NCBI RefSeq assembly: GCF_947488135.1
Contig: NZ_CANKYW010000001.1
Location: forward strand, 62,001 to 126,000
From: an uncultured Marivita sp.
GTDB lineage: Bacteria; Pseudomonadota; Alphaproteobacteria; Rhodobacterales; Rhodobacteraceae
Length of the DNA stretch: 64,000 bases
Direction of reading: 5' to 3'
The notes beneath the pieces are model-generated. The model did not search any database. It worked only from the letters and a program-made list of their open reading frames with translations, and was not told where the DNA came from. The translations under genes were made by a program, and so were the position numbers. Numbering within the stretch: the stretch's first letter is position 1; the number at the start of each line of letters is the position of its first letter. Shown in pieces: positions 20,803 through 29,361 of this stretch.

Positions 20803-20970
20803 GTGATCCTCAAGATCGTCTTTCTCTTCCTGATCTTCATGGGCGTGCTTGCCATGTTCGGAAAGCTGCGCATTCCCGGCGCCAAACGTCTTGCCAGTGC
20901 CAAGTGCCGCAAGTGCGGGCGCTACCGCATCGGCAAGGGGCTGTGTCCCTGTAGCGGAAAGGCAGGCTGA
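20803..20970 (+). CDS. Tiny membrane protein with a C-terminal zinc ribbon
   Basis: The 55-residue protein starts at a GTG 1 base after the peptidase stop. Residues 3-19 are a hydrophobic helix (LKIVFLFLIFMGVLAMF). A basic linker follows, then four cysteines, C35 and C38 (KCRKCG) with C48 and C50 (LCPC), able to bind zinc. It sits tightly between the S49 peptidase and the antiporter gene, whose ATG follows the stop by 1 base, so the three are probably cotranscribed. I do not know the family. Confidence 0.75.
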   Translation: MILKIVFLFLIFMGVLAMFGKLRIPGAKRLASAKCRKCGRYRIGKGLCPCSGKAG

Positions 20971-20971
20971 C

Positions 20972-21925
20972 ATGCTGATGATCTGGGGAGGTGTCGCCAT
21001 CGGGTTGGTGATCCTGCTTCTTGCAGGGGATGCGTTGGTCAAAGGCGCCGTCAATCTGTCGCTGCGCATCGGTATTCCGGCCCTGATCGTCAGCCTGACC
21101 GTTGTGGCCTTCGGCACGTCCGCGCCGGAACTGCTCATCTCGATCAAGGCCGCGATGGAGAACGTGCCGGGCATCGCGCTGGGCAACGTCGTGGGATCGA
21201 ACACGGCGAACATCCTGTTGGTGCTGGGCATCCCGGCGCTTCTGGCGGTGATGCACACCAGCGAATGCAACACGCGCAAGAGCTACGTGATCATGCTGGG
21301 CGCGTCGGTTCTGTTCATCGCGCTGGCGTTCCGGGGTGTCTTTGACTGGCTCGCAGGCATTGTCCTGTTGATCGTGCTGGCGGTGATCCTGGGCGACTCC
21401 ATGCGAGAAGCCCTCGCCCATCGCCGCGCCGGGAAAGAGGCGGAGGACGAGGAAGAGCCCGAAGGGGCCGATCCCGACATGCCGTGGTGGAAGATCATCC
21501 TCTATCTCGTGCTGGGTTTGGTGGGCCTTCCTTTGGGTGCGGACCTCTTGGTCGACAGCTCGGTCGAGATCGCGACGTTGTTCGGCGTCAGCGACACGGT
21601 GATCGGGCTGACGCTGGTGGCATTGGGCACCTCGTTGCCCGAGCTTGCGACCACCGTGATGGCGGCGCTGCGCCGTCAAGCGGATGTGGCGCTGGGCAAC
21701 GTGATCGGGTCAAATATGTTCAACCTTTTGGCCATCATCGGTGTCGCCTCCCTGATCGCGCCGATCCCGGTGGATCCGGAATTCCTGCGCTTCGATCTCT
21801 GGGTCATGCTGGGCGCGTCGCTTCTGATTTTCCCGCTTGTCTTCCTCAAGCGTGACCTGACCCGGATCTGGGGTGTGGTCTTGTCTGCGCTCTATCTGGG
21901 CTACATTGCGCTTGTCATCATGTAA
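20972..21925 (+). CDS. Calcium/sodium antiporter (CaCA family, YrbG-like)
   Basis: The 317-residue protein has ten hydrophobic segments in two inverted halves, each with the diagnostic alpha repeat: GTSAPEL (first) and GTSLPEL (second), each followed by an ALGNV(V/I)GSN motif. An acidic loop (AEDEEEPEGAD) separates the halves. It should exchange Ca2+ for Na+ or K+ at the inner membrane. The ATG at 20972 follows the preceding stop by 1 base; an internal frame extends upstream but over other genes. Confidence 0.92.
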   Translation: MLMIWGGVAIGLVILLLAGDALVKGAVNLSLRIGIPALIVSLTVVAFGTSAPELLISIKAAMENVPGIALGNVVGSNTANILLVLGIPALLAVMHTSECNTRKSYVIMLGASVLFIALAFRGVFDWLAGIVLLIVLAVILGDSMREALAHRRAGKEAEDEEEPEGADPDMPWWKIILYLVLGLVGLPLGADLLVDSSVEIATLFGVSDTVIGLTLVALGTSLPELATTVMAALRRQADVALGNVIGSNMFNLLAIIGVASLIAPIPVDPEFLRFDLWVMLGASLLIFPLVFLKRDLTRIWGVVLSALYLGYIALVIM

Positions 21926-21940
21926 GCGCGGAGGGTCCTC

Positions 21941-22720
21941 ATGAGCAGAGCATTGATCACAGGCGCCGGAAAACGGCTGGGCCGTGCTATGGCCCTCTAC
22001 CTTGCCGATCGCGGATATGACATAGCCGTGCACTACGCCACGTCGGGGGACGAGGCCGAAGAGGTCGCGGGCATGATCCGGGCGAAGGGTCAGAGCGCCT
22101 GCACGGTTCAGGCCGATCTGTTGAACGAGGACGAGACACAGGCGCTGGTCGACAAGACCATCGAGGGCATCGGCGGACCGTTGACGGTGCTGATCAACAA
22201 CGCGTCTATTTTCGAGTATGACACTCTCGAAACCGCCACGCGCGACAGCTGGAACCGGCATCTGGACAGCAACCTGCGCGCGCCATTTGTGCTGACCCAG
22301 AATTTCGCAGCGCAACTGCCGGACCCGGAAACCGATGACCGGGACGAGCCGGTCGCGCCGGGGCTGGTGGTGAACATGATCGACCAGCGGGTGCGCAAGC
22401 TGACGCCGGAGTTCATGACCTACACCATCGCCAAGATGGGTCTCTGGGCCTTCACCCAGACCAGCGCCCAGGCTCTGGGTCCGAAATGCCGGGTCAACGC
22501 CATCGGTCCGGGGCCAACCCTTCGCGGCGGCCGCCAGAGCGAAGAGCACTTTGCCAGACAGCGCGCGGCAACGGTTCTGGAACGGGGTGCCAACACCTCG
22601 GATATCACCGGGGCGCTGGGCTATTTTCTGGACGCGCCGGGCATCACCGGGCAGTTGCTGTGCGTGGATGGTGGACAGCATCTTGCGTGGCAGACACCGG
22701 ACGTGATCGGCGTGGAATGA
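21941..22720 (+). CDS. SDR oxidoreductase, pteridine reductase (FolM/PTR1)-like
   Basis: The 259-residue protein has the NADPH-binding TGAGKRLG (7-14) and INNAS (85-89) of short-chain dehydrogenases. The catalytic positions read D148-Y161-K165 (VNMID, then YTIAK): an aspartate 13 residues before the tyrosine replaces the usual serine, as in PTR1-type pteridine reductases. This supports reduction of dihydrofolate or dihydromonapterin. It lies 15 bp after the antiporter gene and may be cotranscribed. Confidence 0.82.
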   Translation: MSRALITGAGKRLGRAMALYLADRGYDIAVHYATSGDEAEEVAGMIRAKGQSACTVQADLLNEDETQALVDKTIEGIGGPLTVLINNASIFEYDTLETATRDSWNRHLDSNLRAPFVLTQNFAAQLPDPETDDRDEPVAPGLVVNMIDQRVRKLTPEFMTYTIAKMGLWAFTQTSAQALGPKCRVNAIGPGPTLRGGRQSEEHFARQRAATVLERGANTSDITGALGYFLDAPGITGQLLCVDGGQHLAWQTPDVIGVE

Positions 22721-22998
22721 TGTATCCCGCGAGCAAGTTTTGCACCGCTCGCGTTGACGTAACGAAACCGTTACAAAAGTCTTAATGTTTTCAGTCCCTT
22801 GTCGCGCGTTAACAAATTTTAGTATTAGTATCAATGAGTTACATTGGCGCCTAAAAATTAGGCAAATCAGCGAACGGACCGAAAAACAAAGGAAAATCCC
22901 GAACGTCTGAAACTTCTCCGCAGACTTATCCACAGAAACCGTGGATGTCTTAACGGTTGCATACGTGGGATTGATGGGGCAGCGAGATCGAAAGAATC

Positions 22999-24897
22999 GT
23001 GGAATCCACAGAAGCGTCAAATCAGACTGACATGTCCAAGCACACTGACACCGAACCTCTGACCGGGCACGCCTGTATCCAGAGCTATCTCAAGACACTG
23101 GATTCGAGTCCCGGCGTCTACCGGATGCTCGATAGCCAGGCGCGGGTGCTCTATGTCGGCAAGGCGCGCAACCTCAAGGCGCGGGTGTCGAATTACGCGC
23201 GCCTTGCCGGGCATTCGGGGCGCATCGCGCGGATGATCTCGGAAACCGCGTCGATGATGTTTCTCACGACGCGGACGGAAACCGAGGCGCTGCTCTTGGA
23301 GCAGAACCTCATCAAGCAGCTCAAGCCGCGCTACAACGTGCTTTTGCGCGACGACAAGTCATTCCCGAACATCCACGTCACGGATCACGCCTTCCCGATG
23401 ATCCACAAGCATCGCGGCGCGAAAAAGGAAAAGGGCGCGTATTACGGACCTTTCGCCAGCGCGGGCGCGGTGAACCGGACGCTGAACCAGTTGCAGAAGG
23501 TGTTTCTGCTGCGCAATTGCACGGACGCGATGTTCGAAAGCCGCACGCGGCCTTGCCTGCTCTACCAGATCAAGCGGTGCAGCGCGCCTTGTGTCGGGAA
23601 GATTTCGGAAAAGGATTATGCCGAGAGCGTACGCGATGCAGAACGCTTCCTGTCGGGCAAATCCACCAATGTGCAGGAAACGCTGGCCAAACAGATGGCG
23701 CAGGCGTCGGAAGAGATGGAGTTCGAACGCGCCGCCGCCTTGCGCGACCGCATCCGCGCGCTGACGCAGGTTCAGACGGCGCAGGGCATCAACCCGCGTG
23801 GCGTGACCGAGGCGGATGTGATCGCGCTGCACCTGGAGAAGGGACAGGCCTGCGTTCAGGTGTTCTTCATCCGGGCGAACCAGAATTGGGGCAACCGCGA
23901 TTTCTACCCGCGTGTCGGCCCGGACGTGGAAGAGGCCGAGGTGCTGGAGGCGTTCATCGGCCAGTTCTACGACACCAAGGAACCGGCCCGGCTTTTGCTG
24001 CTCTCACATCTGATCGAGAACGAGGATCTGATGACCGAGGCCCTGACGACAAAGCTGGGCCGCAAGGTGGAGATCGCGGTGCCGCGCCGGGGCGAGAAGT
24101 CGGAGCTTGTGGACGGGGCGCTTCGCAACGCGCGGGAGTCGCTGGCGCGGCGGATGGCGGAAACGGCGACACAGGCCAAGCTGTTGCGTGGACTGGCCGA
24201 GGCCTTCGGATTGGACACGCCGCCCGAGCGGATCGAGGTCTACGACAACAGCCATATTCAGGGCACCAATGCCGTGGGCGCGATGATCGTCGCGGGGCCG
24301 GACGGCTTCATGAAGAACCAGTATCGCAAGTTCAACATCAAGGGGGATGACCTTACCCCGGGCGACGATTTCGGGATGATGAAAGAGGTGTTGACCCGGC
24401 GGTTCAAGCGGCTGCTCAAGGATGACCCGGAACGCGACAAGGGGTTGTGGCCCGATCTGTTGCTGATCGATGGCGGCGCAGGGCAGGTGTCCGCCGTGCG
24501 CGAGATCATGAAAGAATACGGGGTCGAGGACGTACCGATGGTCGGCGTGGCCAAGGGCGTGGACCGCGATGCGGGCAAGGAGGAGTTCCATCGCACGGGG
24601 ATGCGCCCCTTTGCGCTGCGCCACAATGATCCGGTGCTGTATTTCGTGCAACGTCTGCGGGACGAGGCGCACCGGTTCGCCATCGGCACGCACCGGGCCA
24701 AGCGGGCGAAGTCGCAGATGGCGAACCCGCTGGATGAGATCGCGGGCGTCGGCGGCGCGCGCAAGCGGGCGCTTCTGGCGCATTTCGGGTCGGCCAAGGC
24801 CGTCAGCCGCGCCAATCTCGCGGACCTCAAGGCGGTGGACGGTGTGAGCGAGGCGTTGGCGGAGCGGATCTACGCGTTCTTCCACGAGAAAGGGTAG
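22999..24897 (+). CDS. uvrC: Excinuclease ABC subunit C
   Basis: The 632-residue protein makes the incisions of nucleotide excision repair with UvrAB. In order: a GIY-YIG nuclease domain (SPGVYRML to [14 protein letters not shown]), a UvrB-binding segment ([14 protein letters not shown]), the RNase H-like endonuclease domain ([24 protein letters not shown]) and a helix-hairpin-helix C-terminus. The start at 22999 gives an N-terminus slightly longer than usual; M12 is an alternative. A 278-bp gap precedes it and contains short AT-rich palindromes but no gene. Confidence 0.95.
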   Translation: MESTEASNQTDMSKHTDTEPLTGHACIQSYLKTLDSSPGVYRMLDSQARVLYVGKARNLKARVSNYARLAGHSGRIARMISETASMMFLTTRTETEALLLEQNLIKQLKPRYNVLLRDDKSFPNIHVTDHAFPMIHKHRGAKKEKGAYYGPFASAGAVNRTLNQLQKVFLLRNCTDAMFESRTRPCLLYQIKRCSAPCVGKISEKDYAESVRDAERFLSGKSTNVQETLAKQMAQASEEMEFERAAALRDRIRALTQVQTAQGINPRGVTEADVIALHLEKGQACVQVFFIRANQNWGNRDFYPRVGPDVEEAEVLEAFIGQFYDTKEPARLLLLSHLIENEDLMTEALTTKLGRKVEIAVPRRGEKSELVDGALRNARESLARRMAETATQAKLLRGLAEAFGLDTPPERIEVYDNSHIQGTNAVGAMIVAGPDGFMKNQYRKFNIKGDDLTPGDDFGMMKEVLTRRFKRLLKDDPERDKGLWPDLLLIDGGAGQVSAVREIMKEYGVEDVPMVGVAKGVDRDAGKEEFHRTGMRPFALRHNDPVLYFVQRLRDEAHRFAIGTHRAKRAKSQMANPLDEIAGVGGARKRALLAHFGSAKAVSRANLADLKAVDGVSEALAERIYAFFHEKG

Positions 24898-24967
24898 CCG
24901 CCCTGCCTCCGGCGCCGCGCTTTGGCGGTGTCTGTTGCGTGTGCATATTTTTTGGAACAATGAAGGT

Positions 24968-25399
24968 TCAGGGGACAAGCGTGCCCAACGCCTCGCGCAC
25001 TTGCGCAGGCAGCGGCGCGGGGCGGTTGTCTGCGCCGACATGCACTTGGGTAAAGAACCCTTCGGCCCCGGCCGTATCGTTGTCATTGGCGAACAGCGCG
25101 ATCTCGTAGCGGAAGGAGGATGTGCCGATATGGGCGATCCTGATCCCGGCTGTCAGGATGTCGGGGAAGCCCAGTTCCGCGTGATAGCGGCAGCCGCTTT
25201 CGACAACGAGAAAGCGGGTCGCTTCGGGGCCTCGGATCTCGATCCCTTGATCCATCTGCCAGAGGCTTACGGCGGTGTCGAAAAGCGCGTAGTAGGTCGC
25301 GTTGTTCAGGTGGCCGTATTCGTCATTGTCCTGCCAGCGCGTCGGCAGAATGCGGAAGGCGCGGTAGTCGGCGCGGGTTCCGGGGGCAGGGCGTGCCAT
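24968..25399 (-). CDS. Acyl-CoA thioesterase (4HBT hotdog fold)
   Basis: The 143-residue protein has the 4HBT signature WQDNDEYGHLNNATYYALFD near residues 22-41, with the Asp, His and Asn expected in hotdog thioesterases. It is a short YbgC/FcbC-type protein acting on acyl-CoA; chain preference is unknown. The ATG at 25399 overlaps the stop of the upstream TIGR02186 gene by 3-4 bases, so the two are coupled. Confidence 0.88.
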   Translation of the reverse strand: MARPAPGTRADYRAFRILPTRWQDNDEYGHLNNATYYALFDTAVSLWQMDQGIEIRGPEATRFLVVESGCRYHAELGFPDILTAGIRIAHIGTSSFRYEIALFANDNDTAGAEGFFTQVHVGADNRPAPLPAQVREALGTLVP

Positions 25400-26157
25400 C
25401 AGCCCGACCGCAGCAGACGGAACGCCGCCGATGCGCCCCATCCGGCGGCGATCGCGATGGCGAGCGACAGAAGGCCATATGCCAGCGGCTGCTGACGTGA
25501 CAGGTTGAAGAGCCAGCGTTCGAGACCGACCTTGCGCACATCGATGCTGGTCTCGTAATGCGACACCACCTTGCCACCGCGGGTCAGGAAGATGCGGGTG
25601 GCGTACTCGCCTTCGGTCAGGTTCGCGGGCATCTGGATCGCCGTGTTGAAAAGCGTGGCTTCCTTCAGGTCGACCGCGCCTTCGTTGAGCACGTAGAGGC
25701 CGTTGTCCATGCGAATGCGGATCAGCGCGTTGATGAAGGCCTGCGGATTGGCGACCTGCGACCAGGCTCCGACGGACCGGATGGCGCGCGGAATCGAGAT
25801 CGTGTGGCGCAGATCGTCGGCTTCGTTGAGAACCTCCTCCCACGGCGCAGAGGTGGCGATGGCGTAAAAGCTCGGCGCGGCGGACACGTTCAGGGAATCG
25901 GCGTTCACCCAGATGCCCAGGATGCGGTCCTTGCGGCGCACGGTGATCGGCTCCAGCGGGCCGGAGATCGTGACGATGACCTGAAGCGGGGGCGCTTGCG
26001 CGATCGGTTCTTCGCGTTTGATCGCTCCGTAAAGGATAATCTCGGATCCGTCGAAATTGGTCGAGATCGAGACCTGATCCCGGCTGAGGCCGAGCACCAC
26101 CTCTTCGGCACGCAAAGGCGCGGCGAGAAGGGTTAGGATCAGGAGCAGCCAACGCAT
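25399..26157 (-). CDS. TIGR02186 family membrane-anchored periplasmic protein
   Basis: The 252-residue protein has a signal peptide (MRWLLLILTLLAAPLRA), then a beta-rich periplasmic region (EEVVLGLSRDQVSISTNFDG) and one C-terminal membrane helix (LAYGLLSLAIAIAAGWGASA). This matches TIGR02186, an alphaproteobacterial family of unknown role usually found beside a TauE/SafE exporter. The ATG at 26157 overlaps the TauE stop, and its own stop overlaps the thioesterase start, giving a chain of coupled genes. Confidence 0.85.
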   Translation of the reverse strand: MRWLLLILTLLAAPLRAEEVVLGLSRDQVSISTNFDGSEIILYGAIKREEPIAQAPPLQVIVTISGPLEPITVRRKDRILGIWVNADSLNVSAAPSFYAIATSAPWEEVLNEADDLRHTISIPRAIRSVGAWSQVANPQAFINALIRIRMDNGLYVLNEGAVDLKEATLFNTAIQMPANLTEGEYATRIFLTRGGKVVSHYETSIDVRKVGLERWLFNLSRQQPLAYGLLSLAIAIAAGWGASAAFRLLRSG

Positions 26158-27071
26158 CAGTGACCCTCCGCCGCGCCGATCGAAAAGAGCTCGGCCGGTT
26201 GGATCAGCAGGTCCAGTGCCAGCTTGCCGCACACGACGAGCACCATGAGCGCCAGCAGGATGCGGAGTTGTTCGGCCTTGAGCCGGGACCCGATCATCGT
26301 GCCGAACTGGGCGCCGACGACGCCGCCGACAAGAAGCAGGACCGCCAGCACCATGTCCACGGTGTAGTTCGTGGTGGCGTGCAGGAGGGTGGTGAAACCG
26401 GTGACGAAGATGATCTGGAAGAGCGATGTGCCCACGACCACCTTTGTGGGCATGCCCAGCAGGTAGATCATCGCAGGCACCATGATGAAACCGCCGCCCA
26501 CACCCATGATCGCCGCGAGAATGCCCACCAGAACGCCGACGATCAGCGGCGGGATCACCGAGATGTAAAGACCCGAGGTGCGGAACCGCATCTTGAAGGG
26601 CAGGCCGTGGATCCAGTTGTGTTTCTTCCGCGCGGGCGGCTTGCCGGACTTGGTCTTGCGGATGGCGTTCAGGCTTTCGACGAACATCAGCGACCCGATG
26701 ATGCCGAGAAACACGACGTAGCAGAGCTTTACCAGCAGATCGACCTGACCCAGGCTTTTGAGGTAATTGAAAACCCAGACACCCAGCGCCGCGCCGACAA
26801 GACCGCCGATCAGGAGGACGGTCCCCATACGCAGGTCGACGGTTTTGCGTCTGAGATGTGCCAGCACGCCCGAAAACGACGACGCGACAATCTGGTTCGC
26901 CTCGGTCGCGACGGCGACGGCGGGGGGGATCCCGATGAAGAACAGCAGCGGTGTCATGAGGAACCCGCCTCCGACACCGAACATGCCCGACAGCACGCCG
27001 ACCGCACCGCCCAGACCCAGCAGGAGAAAGGCGTTTACGGAAACCTCGGCGATGGGGAGGTAGATCATCAT
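26157..27071 (-). CDS. TauE/SafE-family anion exporter
   Basis: The 304-residue membrane protein has eight or so helices in two halves with repeated glycine motifs (GMFGVGGGFLMTPLL and AAIMGVGGGFIMVPAM), the TauE/SafE hallmark. Members move sulfite, sulfoacetate or other organosulfur anions. A cytoplasmic basic loop (RKTKSGKPPARKKHN) lies between the halves. AAGGA before 27071 favours that ATG over the one at 27089. It heads the operon with TIGR02186 and the thioesterase. Confidence 0.88.
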   Translation of the reverse strand: MMIYLPIAEVSVNAFLLLGLGGAVGVLSGMFGVGGGFLMTPLLFFIGIPPAVAVATEANQIVASSFSGVLAHLRRKTVDLRMGTVLLIGGLVGAALGVWVFNYLKSLGQVDLLVKLCYVVFLGIIGSLMFVESLNAIRKTKSGKPPARKKHNWIHGLPFKMRFRTSGLYISVIPPLIVGVLVGILAAIMGVGGGFIMVPAMIYLLGMPTKVVVGTSLFQIIFVTGFTTLLHATTNYTVDMVLAVLLLVGGVVGAQFGTMIGSRLKAEQLRILLALMVLVVCGKLALDLLIQPAELFSIGAAEGH

Positions 27072-27171
27072 GTTTGTCCTTAAACCCAAGCGGCGCGCCG
27101 TTTCAAGGTGTGCAGTGCCGCAGGTGCAAAAAGGACTTAGAATTTGGTCTCAACTGGACTCAGGGTGGGGA

Positions 27172-27230
27172 GGAGGATGCGGTGACGCATCCTCCGGTTT
27201 CCGTTGACGGAAGCAGGCCCGTGTTTGGGC
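27172..27230 (-). terminator. Tandem hairpins at the end of the BMP transporter operon
   Basis: GGAGGATGCG-gtga-CGCATCCTCC (27172-27195) is followed by TTCCG-ttga-CGGAA (27199-27212) and GCCC-gtgttt-GGGC next to the stop codon. No long T-run follows. The same pair of stems recurs at 63764-63803, again at a gene end, so I read them as a terminator-type repeat. Confidence 0.55.
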
Positions 27231-28196
27231 TCAGCGTTCCTTGACGTAGGGCTCACCGCCCGCGCGCGGCGGGATGGCCTTGCCGACGAACCCGGCGAGG
27301 ATGACCACCGTCAGGATGTAGGGCAGCGCGTCCATGAATTGCACCGGCACCACGAAGGCTCCGAGATCGATATTCTGGTAGCGCAGCGCCACGGCTTGCA
27401 GCAGTCCGAAGAGCAGGCAGGCGTAGAGCGCGTACCACGGCCGCCACTTGGCAAAGATCAGGGCGGCCAGCGCGATAAAGCCGCGGCCTGCGGTCATGTC
27501 CTTGACGAACCCGGCCTGAAGCGCCGTGGCGAGATACGCGCCCGCAACACCGCAGAGGATGCCGCAGATGCCCACCGCCACGTAGCGCAGCCCCACGACC
27601 GAAATGCCTGCCGTGTCCACCGCTTCGGGGGCTTCACCGACGGCACGCAGGCGCAGGCCGAAGCGGGTGCGGTAGAGCAACCACCATGTGAGCGGCACCA
27701 TTGCGAAGGCGACGTAGACGAGGACGGAATGACCCGAGATTAGCTCGGAGTAGATCGGTCCGACCAGCGGTATGCCGGCCAGGGATTGTGCGCCTGGCAG
27801 GATGATCGCCTCGAACCGGCCTGCGCCGATCAGCGACGGTGTGCGGCCGCCCTGGCTGAACCAGTCCTGCGCAATGAGGACGGTCAGGCCAGCGGCCAGG
27901 AAGTTGATCGCGACGCCGGAGATAAGCTGGTTGCCGCGAAAGGTGATCGAGGCCAGCCCGTGCAGCACCGACAGGGCGAGCGATGCGGCGATGCCAGCGC
28001 CAAGGCCCATCCAGACATCGCCGGTGATTGAGGCGATGGCAGCGGAAAAGAACGCAGCCGCCAGCATCTTGCCTTCGAGCCCGATGTCGAAGATGCCCGC
28101 GCGTTCGGAAAAAAGCCCTGCAAGACAGGCCAGAAGAAGCGGTGTGGCCAGACGAACGGTGCTGTCGAGGACCTGAAGAAGTGTCAAGAAATCCAT
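27231..28196 (-). CDS. BMP-type nucleoside ABC transporter permease (second)
   Basis: The 321-residue inner-membrane permease is of the BPD_transp_2 family, paired with the permease gene just upstream. Its start (LLQVLDSTVRLATPLLLACLAG) and LFSERAGIFDIGLEG are typical of the YufQ/NupQ subunit of purine nucleoside transporters; about nine hydrophobic segments are visible. It ends the operon bmp-ATPase-permease-permease, 34 bp after the first permease. Confidence 0.93.
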   Translation of the reverse strand: MDFLTLLQVLDSTVRLATPLLLACLAGLFSERAGIFDIGLEGKMLAAAFFSAAIASITGDVWMGLGAGIAASLALSVLHGLASITFRGNQLISGVAINFLAAGLTVLIAQDWFSQGGRTPSLIGAGRFEAIILPGAQSLAGIPLVGPIYSELISGHSVLVYVAFAMVPLTWWLLYRTRFGLRLRAVGEAPEAVDTAGISVVGLRYVAVGICGILCGVAGAYLATALQAGFVKDMTAGRGFIALAALIFAKWRPWYALYACLLFGLLQAVALRYQNIDLGAFVVPVQFMDALPYILTVVILAGFVGKAIPPRAGGEPYVKER

Positions 28197-28230
28197 GGCG
28201 CACCTTTGGCTTGATATTCGTGGTGTGCGG

Positions 28231-29361
28231 TCATTCCGCCGGACCCGTCTGTGCCGACCGCTTGTCGGGCTTGGGTGTGCGGCGCATCGAGAGGAACAGT
28301 TTTTCGAGCGGCATCCGCACCATGTTGTCCAGCGCTCCGGTGAACAGGATCACCAGCGCCTGGATCACCACGATCAGTTCGCGGGGGATGTTCGTCCAGA
28401 GCGCAAGCTCGGCCCCGCCCTGGTAGAGGAACCCGAAGAGCAGCGCCGCCAGAAGGACGCCCAGCGGATGGGATCGGCCCATGAGCGCCACGGCGATGCC
28501 GATGAAGCCGGCACCTTCGGTGGCGTTCATCACAAGCCGCTCGGCTTCGCCCATGGTGGTGTTGAGCGCCATCATCCCGGCCAGTCCGCCCGAGATCAAC
28601 ATCGTGACCACAGTGATCTTGACCGGGCTGATACCGGCGTATTTCGCGGCGGATTCAGAGTTTCCGAAGGCCCGGATTTCGTAGCCAAGCCGCGTCCGCC
28701 AGATCAGCACCCAGACAAAGACACATGCCAGAAGGGCAATGAAGAACGTCACGTTGGCCGGAGCGCCGCGAAACATCGGCTCCGCCGCCGTTGAGAACAT
28801 TTGCTGGAAGGTGGGCAGATGCGTGGGTTCGGGGAAGCGTGCCGTCGCCGGGTCCATCGCGCCTTGCGGGCGCAGGACATTGACGAGGACGTAGTTCAGA
28901 ACCGCAGCCGCGATGAAGTTGAACATGATCGTGGTGATCACGATATGGCTGCCGCGCTTGGCTTGCAGATAGGCGGGGATCAGCGCCCAGAGCGCACCGA
29001 AAAGCGCCGCCGAGACCGTCGCACCGATAAGCGCCACGTACCAGTTGGGCCACGGAATGTAGAGGCAGGCCAGCGCAACGCCCAGACCGCCGATCATCGC
29101 CTGGCCTTCGCCGCCGATGTTGAACAGGCGGGCGTGAAATGCCACGGCGACGGCAAGGCCGGTGAAGATGAAGTTGGTCGCGTAGTAAAGCGTATAGCCC
29201 CAACCGGAGGACCGCATCAGCGCGCCGTCAACCATGAGCTTGAAGGCGGCGATCGGGTCTTCGCCGATACCGATGATGACCAGCGCCGACAGGATCGCGG
29301 CGAGGATGAGCGAAATCAGGGGGACAAGGACCGCGTCGGCCCAGCCGGGCATCTTATCCAT
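28231..29361 (-). CDS. BMP-type nucleoside ABC transporter permease (first)
   Basis: The 376-residue inner-membrane permease corresponds to the YufP/NupP subunit. RLFNIGGEGQAMIGG is the conserved segment and about ten hydrophobic helices are present. The start overlaps the ATPase stop by 8 bases. A basic C-terminal tail (MRRTPKPDKRSAQTG) lies in the cytoplasm. Confidence 0.93.
   Translation of the reverse strand: MDKMPGWADAVLVPLISLILAAILSALVIIGIGEDPIAAFKLMVDGALMRSSGWGYTLYYATNFIFTGLAVAVAFHARLFNIGGEGQAMIGGLGVALACLYIPWPNWYVALIGATVSAALFGALWALIPAYLQAKRGSHIVITTIMFNFIAAAVLNYVLVNVLRPQGAMDPATARFPEPTHLPTFQQMFSTAAEPMFRGAPANVTFFIALLACVFVWVLIWRTRLGYEIRAFGNSESAAKYAGISPVKITVVTMLISGGLAGMMALNTTMGEAERLVMNATEGAGFIGIAVALMGRSHPLGVLLAALLFGFLYQGGAELALWTNIPRELIVVIQALVILFTGALDNMVRMPLEKLFLSMRRTPKPDKRSAQTGPAE

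Noticed and set aside
24968-26152. A 394-codon minus-strand frame joining a thioesterase to an upstream reading
   Set aside because: Only the last 143 codons are real (the 4HBT protein). The first part lies out of frame over the TIGR02186 gene and makes no sense as protein.
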